DNA of 64,000 nt from Serratia nematodiphila DZ0503SBS1 (GCF_000738675.1 NZ_JPUX01000002.1:682001-746000), one strand, 5' to 3'; positions 36,647 through 47,037 are shown, counted from the stretch's first letter. Notes: generated by a model from the sequence alone, not told the origin. A program made the numbers and translations.

Positions 36647-37894
36647 TTAACGCATTTTGTCCCTCAGCCAACCGGACATCTGCAGCAACGCCCGGTGGAA
36701 GCTGTCGTAGACCGGGGTGCGCGGGATGGCGACCAGCTTGCCGCTCACCGAGGAGGTGACGATCAGCTGCGACTCCTCTTTCGGGCTGAGCGTATCGCGC
36801 TCCCAGTAGCCGGAGATCATCGGCGTCGGGCAGCGGCGCCCCAGCAGCCCCTGCATTTTCAGCGAGTAGCTGTTCAGCTCCACCTTCAGCACGTTGTCCG
36901 AGGCGTTAGCCATGCCCATGCGGCTCGCCAGCACGTCCATATACATGTCCGGCACGTTCAACTGGGTGCTGCTGTCGCACAGCAGGCGATGCACCACCGG
37001 CCCCAGGCAGGCTACGCCGCGCAGCCGCTGCGGCTCCAGGTAGGCCAATCGCACCGCCACGTTGGCGCCGAAGCGGAAGCCGAAGGCGCTCACCCGCTGA
37101 TGATCCACCCACGGCACCGAGGCCAGCTGGATCAACACCTGCTGGTGCAGGTAGCTGGAGTCCTGCGTCAGCTTCCATTTGCAGGAAGAACCGATCGACG
37201 GCATGTCGAGCGTCAGCATGGCGATGCCGTGCGGCGCCAGGTAGTCGCGGAACAGGCGATGATAGTCGGTCTGCAGCGTATCGAGGCTGCCGCACATCAG
37301 CACCGTCGGGAACGGCGCTTCGCCCTTCTCCGGCATGTGCAGGAACCCGGTGACGCTGCCGCCGCCTTCGATGCGAAACTCCAGCTCTTTCAGCTGATAC
37401 GGCAGCAGCAGCGCCGCCTCTTCGTACGCGCGGTTAGCCAGCATCTCCGCCTGTTCGGCCAGTTCGTCGCCCTTCAGGTGCGGGTAGCCGGCGATGCTGT
37501 ACAGGCTCGCGGCCTTCAGCCAGTATTCGCCGCCGAGCAGCGGATCCTGCTGCTCCGTCGCCCGCTGTTGCCACTGCATGCCCTGATGGATCCACTCGTA
37601 GATCCAGTTGCCGTTGCGGTAGCCCACCACGGTATCCAGCCGCTGCGGGTTGCTGCGCTCGGCGTCGGAGGCGGCGATGCGCGCCAGCACTTCGTGGATT
37701 TCGATCGGGCTGACGCCGCGCCAGGCCCACAGCAGCGGGTTCAGCATGCGGTACCAGCTGCCGGTGGTGTCGCCTTCCAATGCGGAATGCATGGCGGCGC
37801 TCACTTTGTTGCGCGCGCGCAGCACTAGCGTCGAGGTTTCAGGGTGTTTGAATTTGGGCTTGAAAAGAATTTCAGAAAGGTTGGCCTGTGCCAT
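36647..37894 (-). CDS. frsA: FrsA, fermentation-respiration switch esterase
   Basis: About 415 residues from [20 protein letters not shown], matching E. coli FrsA (414). The alpha/beta-hydrolase domain has [20 protein letters not shown] and [20 protein letters not shown]. FrsA interacts with unphosphorylated EIIA-Glc and shifts cells toward fermentation in E. coli; whether it is a true esterase is disputed. A longer reading from 37933 is not supported. It lies between crl and gpt as in E. coli. Confidence 0.96.
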   Translation of the reverse strand: MAQANLSEILFKPKFKHPETSTLVLRARNKVSAAMHSALEGDTTGSWYRMLNPLLWAWRGVSPIEIHEVLARIAASDAERSNPQRLDTVVGYRNGNWIYEWIHQGMQWQQRATEQQDPLLGGEYWLKAASLYSIAGYPHLKGDELAEQAEMLANRAYEEAALLLPYQLKELEFRIEGGGSVTGFLHMPEKGEAPFPTVLMCGSLDTLQTDYHRLFRDYLAPHGIAMLTLDMPSIGSSCKWKLTQDSSYLHQQVLIQLASVPWVDHQRVSAFGFRFGANVAVRLAYLEPQRLRGVACLGPVVHRLLCDSSTQLNVPDMYMDVLASRMGMANASDNVLKVELNSYSLKMQGLLGRRCPTPMISGYWERDTLSPKEESQLIVTSSVSGKLVAIPRTPVYDSFHRALLQMSGWLRDKMR

Positions 37895-37992
37895 GGTAAC
37901 AACAGCCTCCGTAAATCTGGCGATAGGCCGCAACAGGCCTACTTAACTGGAGGTAGTGTACCTAACTCTGGCGGGATAAACCAAGATAACGC

Positions 37993-38178
37993 AAACGCCC
38001 GGCATAACCGGGCGTCAGGCGGCTGACAAAGGAGGAAAAAACGTGGTTTTTCCTCCTTTGTGGTCAACGGCCGAAAATCAATAAATTGATTTTCCTTATT
38101 TTTTATATCTTGTCTTCGGTAAGCCTGACAACGCCATCACGTTTATCCTTAAACAAACGCCCGGCATAACCGGGCGTT
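37993..38178. repeat. Duplicated hairpin flanking a third, larger hairpin
   Basis: ACGCCCGGCATAACCGGGCGT occurs at about 37,995 and again at about 38,157, and AAAGGAGGAAAAA pairs with TTTTTCCTCCTTT at 38,028-38,060 between them. The right copy, followed on the minus strand by T-rich sequence, is probably the gpt terminator. The duplication suggests copying of that terminator into the frsA promoter region. Confidence 0.65.
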
Positions 38179-38197
38179 GACTTGGAACTGGCTGGGC

Positions 38198-38656
38198 TTA
38201 GCGGCCGCCGATAGGGGGAACGAAGCTGACGCCCATGTCCCACGGCTGTTCGATCCAGGTATCCTGCGGGATGTCGATCACATAGTCGTCCACCAGCGGA
38301 CGGCCCGCCGGCTTGGCGAAGATGGTGACGAAATGCGCTTTCGGGTACATGTCGCGGATCGCTTTTGCGGTGCCGCCGGTATCCACCAGATCGTCCACTA
38401 CGATGAAGCCTTCACCGTCGCCTTCGGCGCGCTTGAGCACTTTCATTTCGCGCTGGTTGTCATGGTCGTAGCTGGAAATGCAGACGGTATCCACATAGCG
38501 AATGCCCAGTTCGCGCGCCAGCAGGCCCGCCGGCACCAGGCCGCCGCGGCTGACGGCAATGATGCCGGTCCATTTGTCGGCAGGCAGCAGGCGGTGCGCC
38601 AGCTTGCGTGCATGTATTTGCAGCATATCCCAGGTAACAACGTATTTTTCGCTCAT
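38198..38656 (-). CDS. gpt: Xanthine-guanine phosphoribosyltransferase
   Basis: Gpt salvages guanine and xanthine using PRPP. The 152-residue product ([20 protein letters not shown]) equals the E. coli length and carries the PRPP loop [17 protein letters not shown]. It is divergent from pepD, as in E. coli, with about 340 bp between them. Confidence 0.98.
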   Translation of the reverse strand: MSEKYVVTWDMLQIHARKLAHRLLPADKWTGIIAVSRGGLVPAGLLARELGIRYVDTVCISSYDHDNQREMKVLKRAEGDGEGFIVVDDLVDTGGTAKAIRDMYPKAHFVTIFAKPAGRPLVDDYVIDIPQDTWIEQPWDMGVSFVPPIGGR

Positions 38657-38995
38657 AGAATCGTGTCCCAGCCGGCTGGTGAAGCGGCTTACTTTATAGT
38701 TCAGGGGAAAAAAGGTTGCGCGAGATTATAGAGACTGGCCGCGTTGAATTCCAGCTGTACCGAGGAAAACCTCGCGATTTCCGCCGCGCGGCTTTTCGGT
38801 GATTGATGCTGAAAAAGCGAACGTTCCCGCCGCGAAGCCGTGTGATCAAGCGCTTAAACCGCACAATACGGGGCGCGCGCCGCCGGAAATAAAGTGATAT
38901 TCTCTAACTATCGTGCCACGACGCACAGATACCCGCTCACCTCAACCGCGCGGCACGCCCGTCCTGTCGGAGCCTGCCGTCACAGGAGACTTATA
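38657..38995. other. gpt-pepD divergent promoter region
   Basis: About 340 bp. No gene or clear operator recognised; it must hold both promoters. Confidence 0.5.
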
Positions 38996-40456
38996 GTGTC
39001 TGAATTGTCTCAGCTTTCGCCACAGCCGCTGTGGGATATTTTCGCCAAGATCTGTTCTATCCCGCACCCTTCTTATCATGAAGAAGCGCTGGCGCAGCAC
39101 ATCCTCACCTGGGCCAAAGAGAAGAACCTGCACGCCGAGCGCGATCAGGTCGGCAATATCCTGCTGCGCAAACCGGCCACCAAAGGCATGGAAAACCGCA
39201 AGCCGGTGGCGCTGCAGGCGCACCTGGACATGGTGCCGCAAAAGAATAACGACACCGTGCACGACTTCGCCAAGGATCCGATCCAGCCTTATATCGCCGG
39301 CGAGTGGGTGAAAGCGCGCGGCACCACGCTGGGTGCCGACAACGGCATCGGCATGGCCTCCGCCCTGGCGGTGCTGGCCGATGACAGCGTTGAGCACGGC
39401 CCGCTGGAAGTGCTGCTGACCATGACCGAAGAAGCCGGCATGGACGGCGCCTTCGGGCTGCAGCCAAACTGGCTGCAGGCAGACATCCTGATCAATACCG
39501 ATTCCGAAGAAGAAGGCGAAATCTACATGGGTTGCGCCGGCGGTATCGACTTCATCACCACCCTGCCGCTGCAGCGCGAAGCGGTGCCGGCCGGTTATCA
39601 AACCCTGAAGCTGACCCTCAAGGGCCTGAAAGGCGGCCACTCCGGCGCCGAGATCCACGTCGGGCTGGGCAACGCCAACAAACTGCTGGCGCGCTTCCTG
39701 TTCGCCCATGCGGCGGCGCTGAACCTGCGCGTGCTGGATCTGAACGGGGGCACCCTGCGCAACGCCATTCCGCGTGAAGCCTCCGCGGTGGTTGCGGTGC
39801 CGGCGGAAAAAGCCGACGCGCTGAAAGCGCTGAGCCAGGAGTTCCTGGCGGTGCTGCAGAACGAACTCTCCGCCAAAGAGAAGAACATCACCGTGCTGCT
39901 GGAGCCGGCCACCAGCGCTTCGCAGGCACTGAGCGCCGACAGCCAGCAACGCTTCCTGGCGCTGCTGAACGGCACGCCGAACGGCGTGATCCGCATGAGC
40001 GACGCGGTCAAAGGCGTAGTGGAAACCTCGCTGAACGTCGGCGTGGTCACCACCAGCGAAAACGAAGCGGAAATCATCTGCCTGATCCGCTCTCTGATCG
40101 ACAGCGGCAAAGATTACGTGGTCGAGATGCTGACCGCACTGGGCCAGCTGGCCGGCGCCAAGGTGGCGCCGAAGGGCGGCTACCCGGGCTGGCAGCCGGA
40201 CGCTGACTCGCCGGTGATGCACCTGGTGCGCGAGCTGTATCAGGATCTGTTCAACAAGACGCCGAACATCATGGTGATCCACGCCGGCCTGGAATGCGGT
40301 CTGTTCAAAAAGCCGTATCCAAACATGGACATGGTATCGATCGGGCCAACCATCACCGGCCCGCACTCGCCGGATGAGCAGGTGCATATCGAAAGCGTCG
40401 GTCTGTACTGGAAGCTGCTGACCTCGCTGCTGAAAGCGATCCCTGAGCGCGCGTAA
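38996..40456 (+). CDS. pepD: Aminoacyl-histidine dipeptidase (peptidase D)
   Basis: A cytosolic M20 metallopeptidase that cleaves Xaa-His and many other dipeptides. From a GTG start at 38996 the product is 486 residues, equal to E. coli PepD, and opens SELSQLSPQPLWDIFAKICS. Metal and catalytic residues lie in LQAHLDMVPQ, GADNGIGMAS, MTEEAGMDGA and NTDSEEEG. CAGGAG sits before the GTG; the upstream in-frame ATG at 38894 lacks support. Confidence 0.97.
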   Translation: MSELSQLSPQPLWDIFAKICSIPHPSYHEEALAQHILTWAKEKNLHAERDQVGNILLRKPATKGMENRKPVALQAHLDMVPQKNNDTVHDFAKDPIQPYIAGEWVKARGTTLGADNGIGMASALAVLADDSVEHGPLEVLLTMTEEAGMDGAFGLQPNWLQADILINTDSEEEGEIYMGCAGGIDFITTLPLQREAVPAGYQTLKLTLKGLKGGHSGAEIHVGLGNANKLLARFLFAHAAALNLRVLDLNGGTLRNAIPREASAVVAVPAEKADALKALSQEFLAVLQNELSAKEKNITVLLEPATSASQALSADSQQRFLALLNGTPNGVIRMSDAVKGVVETSLNVGVVTTSENEAEIICLIRSLIDSGKDYVVEMLTALGQLAGAKVAPKGGYPGWQPDADSPVMHLVRELYQDLFNKTPNIMVIHAGLECGLFKKPYPNMDMVSIGPTITGPHSPDEQVHIESVGLYWKLLTSLLKAIPERA

Positions 40457-40471
40457 TCTGCGCGCTTAACG

Positions 40472-40500
40472 CAAAAAGCCGGCGATCGCCGGCTTTTTTA
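40472..40500. terminator. Bidirectional terminator between pepD and dinB
   Basis: AAAAAGCCGGCGATCGCCGG followed by CTTTTT is symmetrical, with A-run and T-run on either side. It serves both convergent genes and touches the dinB stop. Confidence 0.85.
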
Positions 40501-41559
40501 TTCCCAAGGCAGCGCCAGCTGCCGCTCCAGCTGCGGATCGAGCAGCGTCACATGCAGCCCCACCAGCCGCACGCCGCGCCCTTCACGCCGTTCGCGCCAC
40601 GCCTGCCGCGCCACCGCCAGCAAATCCTGCCGGTTCAGCACCGGGAACACGTGCTCCTGGGTGGTTTGCTGAAAATCCTGAAACTTCAGCTTCACGCCCT
40701 GCCGGGCGATGTGCAGATCCGGCTTCACCTTACGCAGCCGCATCTCCAGCTCGGGGTAGAGTTTGTCGATAATCAGCGTTTCGCAGTCTTCCCAATCGTG
40801 AATGTCTTCCGCCAGCGTGCGCTCCACGCCCACCGATTTACGCAGCCGCTCCGCCGAGATTTCGCGCCGGTCGATGCCCTGACACCGCTCCCACAGCACC
40901 CGGCCGAACTTGCCGAAGCGCTTGAGCAGCTGCGCCAAATCGTATTGCTGCACGTCGGCGCAGGTGATAAGCCCCACTTCCTCCAGCCGTTTGGCGGTCA
41001 CCTTGCCGACGCCGGGGATTTTGCTGAGCGGCAGCTGCTGCAAAAACGCCGGCACCTGCGCCGGGGTGATCACGTATTGCCCATTCGGCTTGTTCATCTC
41101 GGAAGCGATTTTGGCGAGAAACTTGATCGGCGCGACGCCGGCCGACGCGGTGAGATTCAGCTCATCGGCGATCGCCTGACGGATCTCCTGAGCGATCAGC
41201 GTCGCCGAGCCGTTGCATTGCGGGCTGTCGGTCACGTCGAGATAGGCTTCATCGAGCGACAGCGGCTCGATCAACGGGGTATAGCGGGCGAAGATTTCAC
41301 GGATATGCAGCGAAGCCTCTTTGTAGGCCGCCATGCGCCCCGGCAGCAGGGTGAGATGCGGACACAGCTTGAGCGCCATCGCCGTGGACATGGCGCTATG
41401 CACGCCGTAGCGCCGCGCCGGGTAGTTGGCGGTGCTGATCACCCCGCGCCGATCGGCGCTGCCGCCAATCGCCAGCGGGATATCGCGCAGGCTGGGATCG
41501 TCGCGCATTTCCACCGCCGCGAAGAAGCAGTCCATATCGACATGAATGATTTTACGCAT
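40498..41559 (-). CDS. dinB: DNA polymerase IV
   Basis: A Y-family translesion polymerase of 353 residues, [20 protein letters not shown] at the start (Asp8 metal ligand) and [10 protein letters not shown] for the second catalytic acid pair. The little-finger domain is complete and the end [10 protein letters not shown] lies close to the terminator. The canonical start at 41559 is just downstream of a LexA box, giving SOS control. A start six codons earlier has no support. Confidence 0.97.
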   Translation of the reverse strand: MRKIIHVDMDCFFAAVEMRDDPSLRDIPLAIGGSADRRGVISTANYPARRYGVHSAMSTAMALKLCPHLTLLPGRMAAYKEASLHIREIFARYTPLIEPLSLDEAYLDVTDSPQCNGSATLIAQEIRQAIADELNLTASAGVAPIKFLAKIASEMNKPNGQYVITPAQVPAFLQQLPLSKIPGVGKVTAKRLEEVGLITCADVQQYDLAQLLKRFGKFGRVLWERCQGIDRREISAERLRKSVGVERTLAEDIHDWEDCETLIIDKLYPELEMRLRKVKPDLHIARQGVKLKFQDFQQTTQEHVFPVLNRQDLLAVARQAWRERREGRGVRLVGLHVTLLDPQLERQLALPWE

Positions 41560-41576
41560 CGCACCCTCCAGTAACA

Positions 41577-41592
41577 CTGTATAAGTATACAG
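41577..41592. promoter_or_regulatory. LexA box (SOS operator) of dinB
   Basis: CTGTATAAGTATACAG fits CTGT-N8-ACAG with an AT-rich, nearly palindromic centre, 17 bp before the dinB ATG. Confidence 0.9.
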
Positions 41593-41742
41593 TCATATAC
41601 CAAAAGCTCAAGGCCGCAGGCTTCGATGAAAGCGCCGTTTCCGCCAGATATTTCCGCGTTGTTAAAAAAGCTTAATTTTTCAATAGTATGATTTCCGCCA
41701 TCCCGTGCGGCTCACCACAACGATAACGACAAGGTACTCTAC

Positions 41743-42636
41743 ATGAACAGATTTTCTCATTGGCTGCTGGCTTCCGCGCTGTCGCTGAGCGCGCTGGCGG
41801 CCAGCGCCGCCGGTCACGCGCCGGCGATCGTCGCCCATCGCGGCGGCACCGCCGATGCGCCGGAAAACACCCGCATCGCCATCGAAACCGCGCTGAAAAA
41901 CGGTGCCGACGCCGTTTGGATCACCCTGCAAGCATCCAAAGACGGCGTCATCGTGCTGTATCGCCCCTCGGATCTGAAGGCGCTGACCAACCGGCAGGGC
42001 CCGGTTTCTGCGTATACCGCCGCGCAATTGGCCGAGACCGATGCCGGCTGGACCTTCGCCAAAGGCGATGCGCATCCGTTCCGCGGCCAGGGCATCGGCA
42101 TTCCGCGGCTGGACGAGGTGCTAAAGGCGTTTCCGCACGTCACCTTCTATCTGGACATCAAATCCCCGGACGCCGATCCGGCGCAGTTTGGCCAGGCGCT
42201 GCTGGCGACGCTGGAAAGCACCGACAGCCTGAACCGCACCCGCGTTTACTCTACCGATGCCAAATACCTGCAGGCGCTGCCGCCGGCCGTCCCGCGCTTT
42301 GAAAGCCGCGACGAGACCCGCACGCTGCTGGCCAACGTCACCATGGCGCACCAGTGCGATGTCAAACCGGACAACCGACAGCCGCGCTGGTATGGGCTGG
42401 AGCTGAAGCGCGAGGTGGAAGTGGTAGAGAAGTACACCCTCGGCGAAGGGCGCTCGAAGGCGTTTCTGACCTGGGATAAAGAGTCGATGGATTGTTTCCG
42501 CTCGCAGGGCCCGGCGCACATCATTCTGTTCGGCGTCAACACGCCGCAGGAGTATCAGCAGGCGCTGGCGCTGGGTGCCGACGGCGTGATGGTCAACTCG
42601 CCGGCCGAGGCGAAAAGCTTCCGCAAGGCGAAATAA
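41743..42636 (+). CDS. Secreted GDPD-like protein with altered metal site
   Basis: The 297-residue protein has a cleavable signal peptide (to about Ala22) and the TIM-barrel start of glycerophosphodiester phosphodiesterases, AHRGGTADAPENT (His32, Arg33, Glu41, Asn42). The usual E-x-D metal pair after strand 2 is replaced by Trp59-Ile-Thr61, and the second His-Asp (HD) by Tyr73-Arg74. It may therefore not hydrolyse glycerophosphodiesters in the standard metal-dependent way. Periplasmic, monocistronic. The change looks systematic rather than a recent mutation, since the frame is otherwise clean. Confidence 0.8.
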   Translation: MNRFSHWLLASALSLSALAASAAGHAPAIVAHRGGTADAPENTRIAIETALKNGADAVWITLQASKDGVIVLYRPSDLKALTNRQGPVSAYTAAQLAETDAGWTFAKGDAHPFRGQGIGIPRLDEVLKAFPHVTFYLDIKSPDADPAQFGQALLATLESTDSLNRTRVYSTDAKYLQALPPAVPRFESRDETRTLLANVTMAHQCDVKPDNRQPRWYGLELKREVEVVEKYTLGEGRSKAFLTWDKESMDCFRSQGPAHIILFGVNTPQEYQQALALGADGVMVNSPAEAKSFRKAK

Positions 42637-42701
42637 ATAACCGGCTACGGCATAAGGCGGTTCGACATCCCACCTTATGCCCTTATGGCTTTCAACATCC
42701 G

Positions 42702-43121
42702 TTAGTGAGCAGAAACTACCTGGATGATGCCATTTTCATTGCGAACACTAAACCCAGCGCCGAATAGCCGGGCGGCAGGCTCAAGACCTTTATTTCGTTT
42801 ATCCGGCGACAACAGCGTCACCGATACCCCATAAGACTTCCCGTCTTCGAATTTATAATTATCGTCGGGAATACACGTAGCTGCGGTGACCGCAGGCATC
42901 TCGTTATCCGTGAAGTGCTTGCCGAAGATAGCGTTGGCGTTGCCGATTTCTTCGATAATAACGCCGGCCAACCGCTCGTCCCCTTCAGGTTGAACCCGCA
43001 CACAAACGTGGTTATCAACGACAGTGGCGTTGGCCAAGTAGTTTTTTGGCCTCGGATCGTTCATGTGCATACAGCCGGCGAGCAGCAAAGCCAGAGTTCC
43101 AACCAAAATAATGCGGTTCAT
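42702..43121 (-). CDS. Periplasmic lipoprotein, T6SS-immunity-like
   Basis: The 139-residue protein has a lipobox (LALLLAGC, Cys17) after a short signal peptide, then a small beta-rich domain (NYLANATVVDNHVCVRVQPE). This resembles proteins annotated as putative T6SS immunity periplasmic lipoproteins (DUF7480 type), from memory. It starts 4 bases after the stop of a truncated upstream frame, as an immunity gene follows an effector. No T6SS genes are in the window. Confidence 0.65.
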   Translation of the reverse strand: MNRIILVGTLALLLAGCMHMNDPRPKNYLANATVVDNHVCVRVQPEGDERLAGVIIEEIGNANAIFGKHFTDNEMPAVTAATCIPDDNYKFEDGKSYGVSVTLLSPDKRNKGLEPAARLFGAGFSVRNENGIIQVVSAH

Positions 43122-43125
43122 CCTG

Positions 43126-43239
43126 TTACCTCTGCTTAAGAAACTGAGAAAGCGTATATTCGTATTTTCTGGCGATCGTTTTATCCGTTACGCCCTGAAA
43201 ATTCACGCCATTGTTAATCGCGCCCAGCCAAACGTTCAT
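43126..43239 (-). pseudogene. 3' remnant of a gene upstream of the lipoprotein
   Basis: The segment MNVWLGAINNGVNFQGVTDK and TIARKYEYTLSQFLKQR ends 4 bp before the lipoprotein ATG. It begins right after the nqr operon terminator, so any larger gene has lost its 5' part. It may also be a genuine 37-residue ORF. I do not recognise the parent family. Confidence 0.4.
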
Positions 43240-43263
43240 GCGCCTTTCGGCAAGGCCCCAAAT

Positions 43264-43290
43264 AAAAAAACCCGGCCAAGGCCGGGTTTT
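43264..43290 (-). terminator. Terminator of the nqr-apbE-nqrM operon
   Basis: On the minus strand AACCCGGCC-TTGG-CCGGGTT is followed by a run of T, just past the nqrM stop. Confidence 0.85.
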
Positions 43291-43297
43291 CGCTTCG

Positions 43298-43525
43298 CTA
43301 CAGAATGCGGTGCTTGTCCAACTGCTCGCGCCGCTGCGCCGCTTTGGCTTCGCGCTTTTTGCGCGCATCGCACGGCTCCGGGCAGTCGCAGACTTTCTCC
43401 ATGCCCAGCGCGGTGATGCCGCCGCAGCTGCCCTGCAGGCTTTTGCGTTTGAACACGTAACCCAGCGACATCCCGCCGACGATCAGCAGGAACAACACGA
43501 AGGTAGCGGCGAATACCGTCAACAT
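43298..43525 (-). CDS. nqrM: NqrM, Na+-NQR maturation protein
   Basis: The 75-residue protein has one N-terminal membrane helix (FAATFVLFLLIVGGMSLGYV) and cysteines in GSCGGI and VCDCPEPC, the DUF539/NqrM pattern. NqrM is needed to insert the iron centre held by NqrD and NqrE. It lies 7 bp after apbE and closes the operon. Confidence 0.95.
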   Translation of the reverse strand: MLTVFAATFVLFLLIVGGMSLGYVFKRKSLQGSCGGITALGMEKVCDCPEPCDARKKREAKAAQRREQLDKHRIL

Positions 43526-43532
43526 AGCAACC

Positions 43533-44549
43533 TCACGAACGCTTTTTCAGATAGGGTTTGAACGCGTCCGAATAACGCTCCTCAAACCCGTCGGCGGTTT
43601 TCACGATCATGAACACCGGGATACCGAGCAGGTTGGCCAGCGCCATGCCGCGCTCCGGCCCCATCACGTTCAGGCCGGTGGACAGGCCGTCGGCGGTCAT
43701 GCAGGTCGGGCTCAGCACGGTGATCGACACCAGCCGATGATGGATCGGCCGCCCGGTGACCGGATCGATGGTGTGCGAATAGCGCACCCCGTCCTGCTCG
43801 AAGTAGTTGCGATAGTCACCCGAGGTGGCGATCGACATCTCCCCCGGCTGGATCACCAGCTGCGCCTGCTGCTGCGCGCCGGCGGTCGGGCGCTCGATGG
43901 CGATGCGCCACGGCTTTTGCTCGCCGTTGCGCCCGCGGGTACGAACTTCACCGCCGATATCCACCATGTAGTCTTTCACGTGTTGCGATTGCAGATACTC
44001 CGCCACCACGTCCACGCCGTATCCTTTGGCAATCGAAGACAGGTCGACATACAGCTCGGGGATGCTTTTCACCAGCGCGCTGCCCTGCACCGCCAGTTTA
44101 TCGGCGCCGGTCCAGGCGCGGCGGTGCTCCAGTTCCGCCTCGCTCGGCACTTTGTCCGGCCGCCCTTCCGGGCCGAAACCCCATAGGTTGACCAGCGGCC
44201 CGACGGTCACGTCCAGCGCGCCATCGGTGACGCGGTTGATGCGCAGCGCTTCGCGCACCACTTCGGCGGTGGCCGGCGAAACCGGGAACGGCCGGTCAAT
44301 GTCGCGGCTGGCGTTGAAGCGGCTTAGCTCGGAATCCGGCCGGTAGGTGGACATCTGATCGTTCACCTGTTCCAGCCGTTTGTCGATCTCCGCCTGCATC
44401 TCGCGCGCCGACGGCGTATCGTCGCCGGTCACGTAACGGATCGAATACGAGGTGCCCATGGTTTTACCCGTCAGATCCACCTGTTCCGGCCCGCAACCGG
44501 TCAGCAGCAGGGTGGCGCTCAGCGCCACGCCCGTCAGCCAGTTCTTCAT
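43533..44549 (-). CDS. apbE: FAD:protein FMN transferase (lipoprotein)
   Basis: ApbE attaches FMN to threonines in NqrB and NqrC. From MKNWLTGVALSATLLLTGCG the product is about 338 residues with a lipobox Cys; TGKTMGTSYSIRY, DLSSIAKGYGVD and MVDIGGEVRTRG are ApbE motifs. An alternative ATG at 44582 overlaps the nqrF stop and would add 11 residues. Neither has a strong ribosome site. Anchored in the periplasm, where the NqrB/NqrC target sites are. Confidence 0.95.
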   Translation of the reverse strand: MKNWLTGVALSATLLLTGCGPEQVDLTGKTMGTSYSIRYVTGDDTPSAREMQAEIDKRLEQVNDQMSTYRPDSELSRFNASRDIDRPFPVSPATAEVVREALRINRVTDGALDVTVGPLVNLWGFGPEGRPDKVPSEAELEHRRAWTGADKLAVQGSALVKSIPELYVDLSSIAKGYGVDVVAEYLQSQHVKDYMVDIGGEVRTRGRNGEQKPWRIAIERPTAGAQQQAQLVIQPGEMSIATSGDYRNYFEQDGVRYSHTIDPVTGRPIHHRLVSITVLSPTCMTADGLSTGLNVMGPERGMALANLLGIPVFMIVKTADGFEERYSDAFKPYLKKRS

Positions 44550-44565
44550 CGCCAATGCGCGCAAT

Positions 44566-45789
44566 TTAGCCACCAAAGTCATCCAGCATGATATTTTCGT
44601 CTTCGACGCCCAGATCTTTGAGCATCTTGATCACCGCGGCGTTCATCATCGGCGGCCCGCACATGTAAAACTCGCAGTCTTCCGGCGCCGGGTGGTTCTT
44701 CAGGTAGTTCTCCAGCAGAACATTATGGATAAAGCCGGTGTAGCCGGTCCAGTTATCTTCCGGTTGCGGATCCGACAGCGCCACGTGCCAGGTGAAGTTT
44801 TCGTTCTCCGCCTGCAGCTGGTTGAAGTCGTCTTCATAGAACATCTCACGCAGCGAACGCGCGCCGTACCAGAAAGTGATCTTGCGCTTCGAGTTCAGAC
44901 GCTTGAGCTGATCGAAAATGTGTGAGCGCATCGGCGCCATGCCCGCGCCGCCGCCGATAAAGATCATTTCGGCGTCGGTGTCCTTGGCGAAGAACTCGCC
45001 GAACGGCCCGGAGATGGTTACCTTATCGCCCGGCTTCAGCGACCAGATATAGGAAGACATGATGCCCGGCGGCACGTCCGGATTGTTCGGCGGCGGCGTG
45101 GCGATACGCACGTTGAGCATGATGATGCCCTTCTCTTCCGGGTAGTTGGCCATCGAGTAGGCGCGCACCGTGGTGTCGTTCACCGTCGAACGGTAGCGGA
45201 ACAGGTTGAACTTGTCCCAGTCGCCGCGATACTCCTGCGGCACGTCGAAGTCGGCGTAGCTGATGTCGTGCGCCGGCGCTTCGATCTGGATGAAACCGCC
45301 CGCGCGGAACGGCACGTCTTCGCCATCGGGGATCTTCAGCTTCAGCTCTTTGATAAAGGTGGCTTTGTTATCGTTGGAGATAACTTCGCATTCCCATTTC
45401 TTCACGCCGAAGATCTCTTCCGGCAGCTCGATCTTCAGGTTCTGCTTCACGTTCACCTGGCACGCCAGGCGGCAACCCTCTTTCGCTTCGCGCTTGTTGA
45501 TGTGCGAGAGCTCGGTCGGCAGGATATCGCCGCCGCCCTCTTTGATCACCACCCGGCACTGGCCGCAGGAGCCGCCGCCGCCGCAGGCCGAGGAGACGAA
45601 GATCCCTTGGCTGGAGAGCACGTTGAGCAGCTTGTCGCCCGCCGGCGCATGGAAGCTCTTATCCAGATCGCCGTTGATTTCCACCGCGATGTCGCCGGTG
45701 TTCACCAGCTTCGATTTGGCGAACAGGATCAGCAACACCAGCACCATCACGATGGCGGTGAACATCGCTACGCCTAAAATAATTTCCAT
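44566..45789 (-). CDS. nqrF: Na+-NQR subunit F
   Basis: NqrF takes electrons from NADH. Its 407 residues show an N-terminal membrane anchor, a [2Fe-2S] ferredoxin domain ([11 protein letters not shown] and GCRLACQ) and a ferredoxin-reductase domain with FAD ([11 protein letters not shown]) and NADH ([18 protein letters not shown]) sites. It follows nqrE by 15 bp and overlaps a possible early apbE start. Confidence 0.98.
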   Translation of the reverse strand: MEIILGVAMFTAIVMVLVLLILFAKSKLVNTGDIAVEINGDLDKSFHAPAGDKLLNVLSSQGIFVSSACGGGGSCGQCRVVIKEGGGDILPTELSHINKREAKEGCRLACQVNVKQNLKIELPEEIFGVKKWECEVISNDNKATFIKELKLKIPDGEDVPFRAGGFIQIEAPAHDISYADFDVPQEYRGDWDKFNLFRYRSTVNDTTVRAYSMANYPEEKGIIMLNVRIATPPPNNPDVPPGIMSSYIWSLKPGDKVTISGPFGEFFAKDTDAEMIFIGGGAGMAPMRSHIFDQLKRLNSKRKITFWYGARSLREMFYEDDFNQLQAENENFTWHVALSDPQPEDNWTGYTGFIHNVLLENYLKNHPAPEDCEFYMCGPPMMNAAVIKMLKDLGVEDENIMLDDFGG

Positions 45790-45804
45790 AAATTCTTCCC
45801 GCCT

Positions 45805-46401
45805 TTACAACTGAACACCGGAGAAGGACATGAAGCCCAGCGCCATCAGTCCGGTGGTGATAAAGGTAATGCCCAGGCCGCGCAGCCCTGCCGGCACGTT
45901 GGCATACTTGAGTTTTTCGCGGATCCCCGCCATGGCGACGATCGCCAGCATCCAGCCGGTGCCGGAACCGATGCCGTACACCACCGATTCGGCGAAGTTG
46001 TAGTCGCGCTGCACCATGAAGGACACGCCGCCGAAGATGGCGCAGTTCACGGTGATGAGCGGCAGGAAGATGCCGAGCGCGTTATACAGCGACGGGAAGA
46101 AACGATCGAGGATCATCTCCAGAATCTGCACCAGCGCCGCGATCACGCCGATGAAGGTGATGAAGTTGAGGAAGCTCAGATCGACGCCTTCCACCAGCGC
46201 ACCGTCGCGCAGGATCAGGTTGTAGACCAGGTTGTTCACCGGCACCGAAATGCCGAGCACGATGGTCACCGCGATGCCCAGGCCAAAGGCGGTCGAGACC
46301 TTCTTCGACACCGCCAGGAAGGTACACATCCCGAGGAAGAACGCCAGCGCCATGTTCTCGACGAACACCGCGCGCACAAACAGGCTGATATAGTGTTCCA
46401 T
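45805..46401 (-). CDS. nqrE: Na+-NQR subunit E
   Basis: The 198-residue, six-helix membrane protein ([20 protein letters not shown], then [14 protein letters not shown]) pairs with NqrD around a membrane iron centre. It is the expected length and lies 6 bp after nqrD. Confidence 0.98.
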   Translation of the reverse strand: MEHYISLFVRAVFVENMALAFFLGMCTFLAVSKKVSTAFGLGIAVTIVLGISVPVNNLVYNLILRDGALVEGVDLSFLNFITFIGVIAALVQILEMILDRFFPSLYNALGIFLPLITVNCAIFGGVSFMVQRDYNFAESVVYGIGSGTGWMLAIVAMAGIREKLKYANVPAGLRGLGITFITTGLMALGFMSFSGVQL

Positions 46402-46407
46402 CGGCCT

Positions 46408-47037
46408 TTACTCCTTTTCGATCTGCGCCGGCTTCAGAGTGCGCAGCACCCAGATCAGCAGGCCGATGATGAAGAACGCGCTCGGCGCCAGCAGGAACAG
46501 GCCGTTCGGCTGATACCAGCCGCCGTTCTGCACCGTTTCCAACACCGGCACGCCAAACAGCTTACCGGAGCCGATCAGCTCGCGCAGGAAACCGACCAGC
46601 ACCAGGATCACCCCGTAGCCCAGCCCGTTGCCGATGCCATCCATAAAGCTCTCGATCGGCGGCGACTTCATGGCGTAGGCCTCGGCGCGCCCCATCACGA
46701 TGCAGTTGGTGATGATAAGGCCGACGAACACCGACAGCTGCTTGGAGATCTCGAACGCATAGGCGCGCAGCAACTGATCGACCACGATCACCAGCGAGGC
46801 GATGATCGCCATCTGCACGATGATGCGCACGCTGTTGGGAATATGGTGACGGATCAGCGAGATGAAGAAGCTGGAGAACGCGGTCACCAGCGTCACCGCA
46901 ATGGTCATCACCACCGCCGTCTCCAGCTTGGTGGTCACCGCCAGCGCCGAACAGACGCCCAGCACCTGCAGGGCGATCGGGTTATTGTCGAACAGCGGCC
47001 CCAGCAGGACCCGCTTTATTTCTTTGGAATCAGCCAT
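46408..47037 (-). CDS. nqrD: Na+-NQR subunit D
   Basis: The 209-residue six-helix subunit ([20 protein letters not shown]) is homologous to NqrE in inverted topology and contributes to the Na+ path. Its start overlaps the nqrC end by 8 bp. Confidence 0.98.
   Translation of the reverse strand: MADSKEIKRVLLGPLFDNNPIALQVLGVCSALAVTTKLETAVVMTIAVTLVTAFSSFFISLIRHHIPNSVRIIVQMAIIASLVIVVDQLLRAYAFEISKQLSVFVGLIITNCIVMGRAEAYAMKSPPIESFMDGIGNGLGYGVILVLVGFLRELIGSGKLFGVPVLETVQNGGWYQPNGLFLLAPSAFFIIGLLIWVLRTLKPAQIEKE

Noticed and set aside
38942..40387. 481-codon frame opposite pepD
   Set aside because: Antisense shadow; pepD matches E. coli over its full length.
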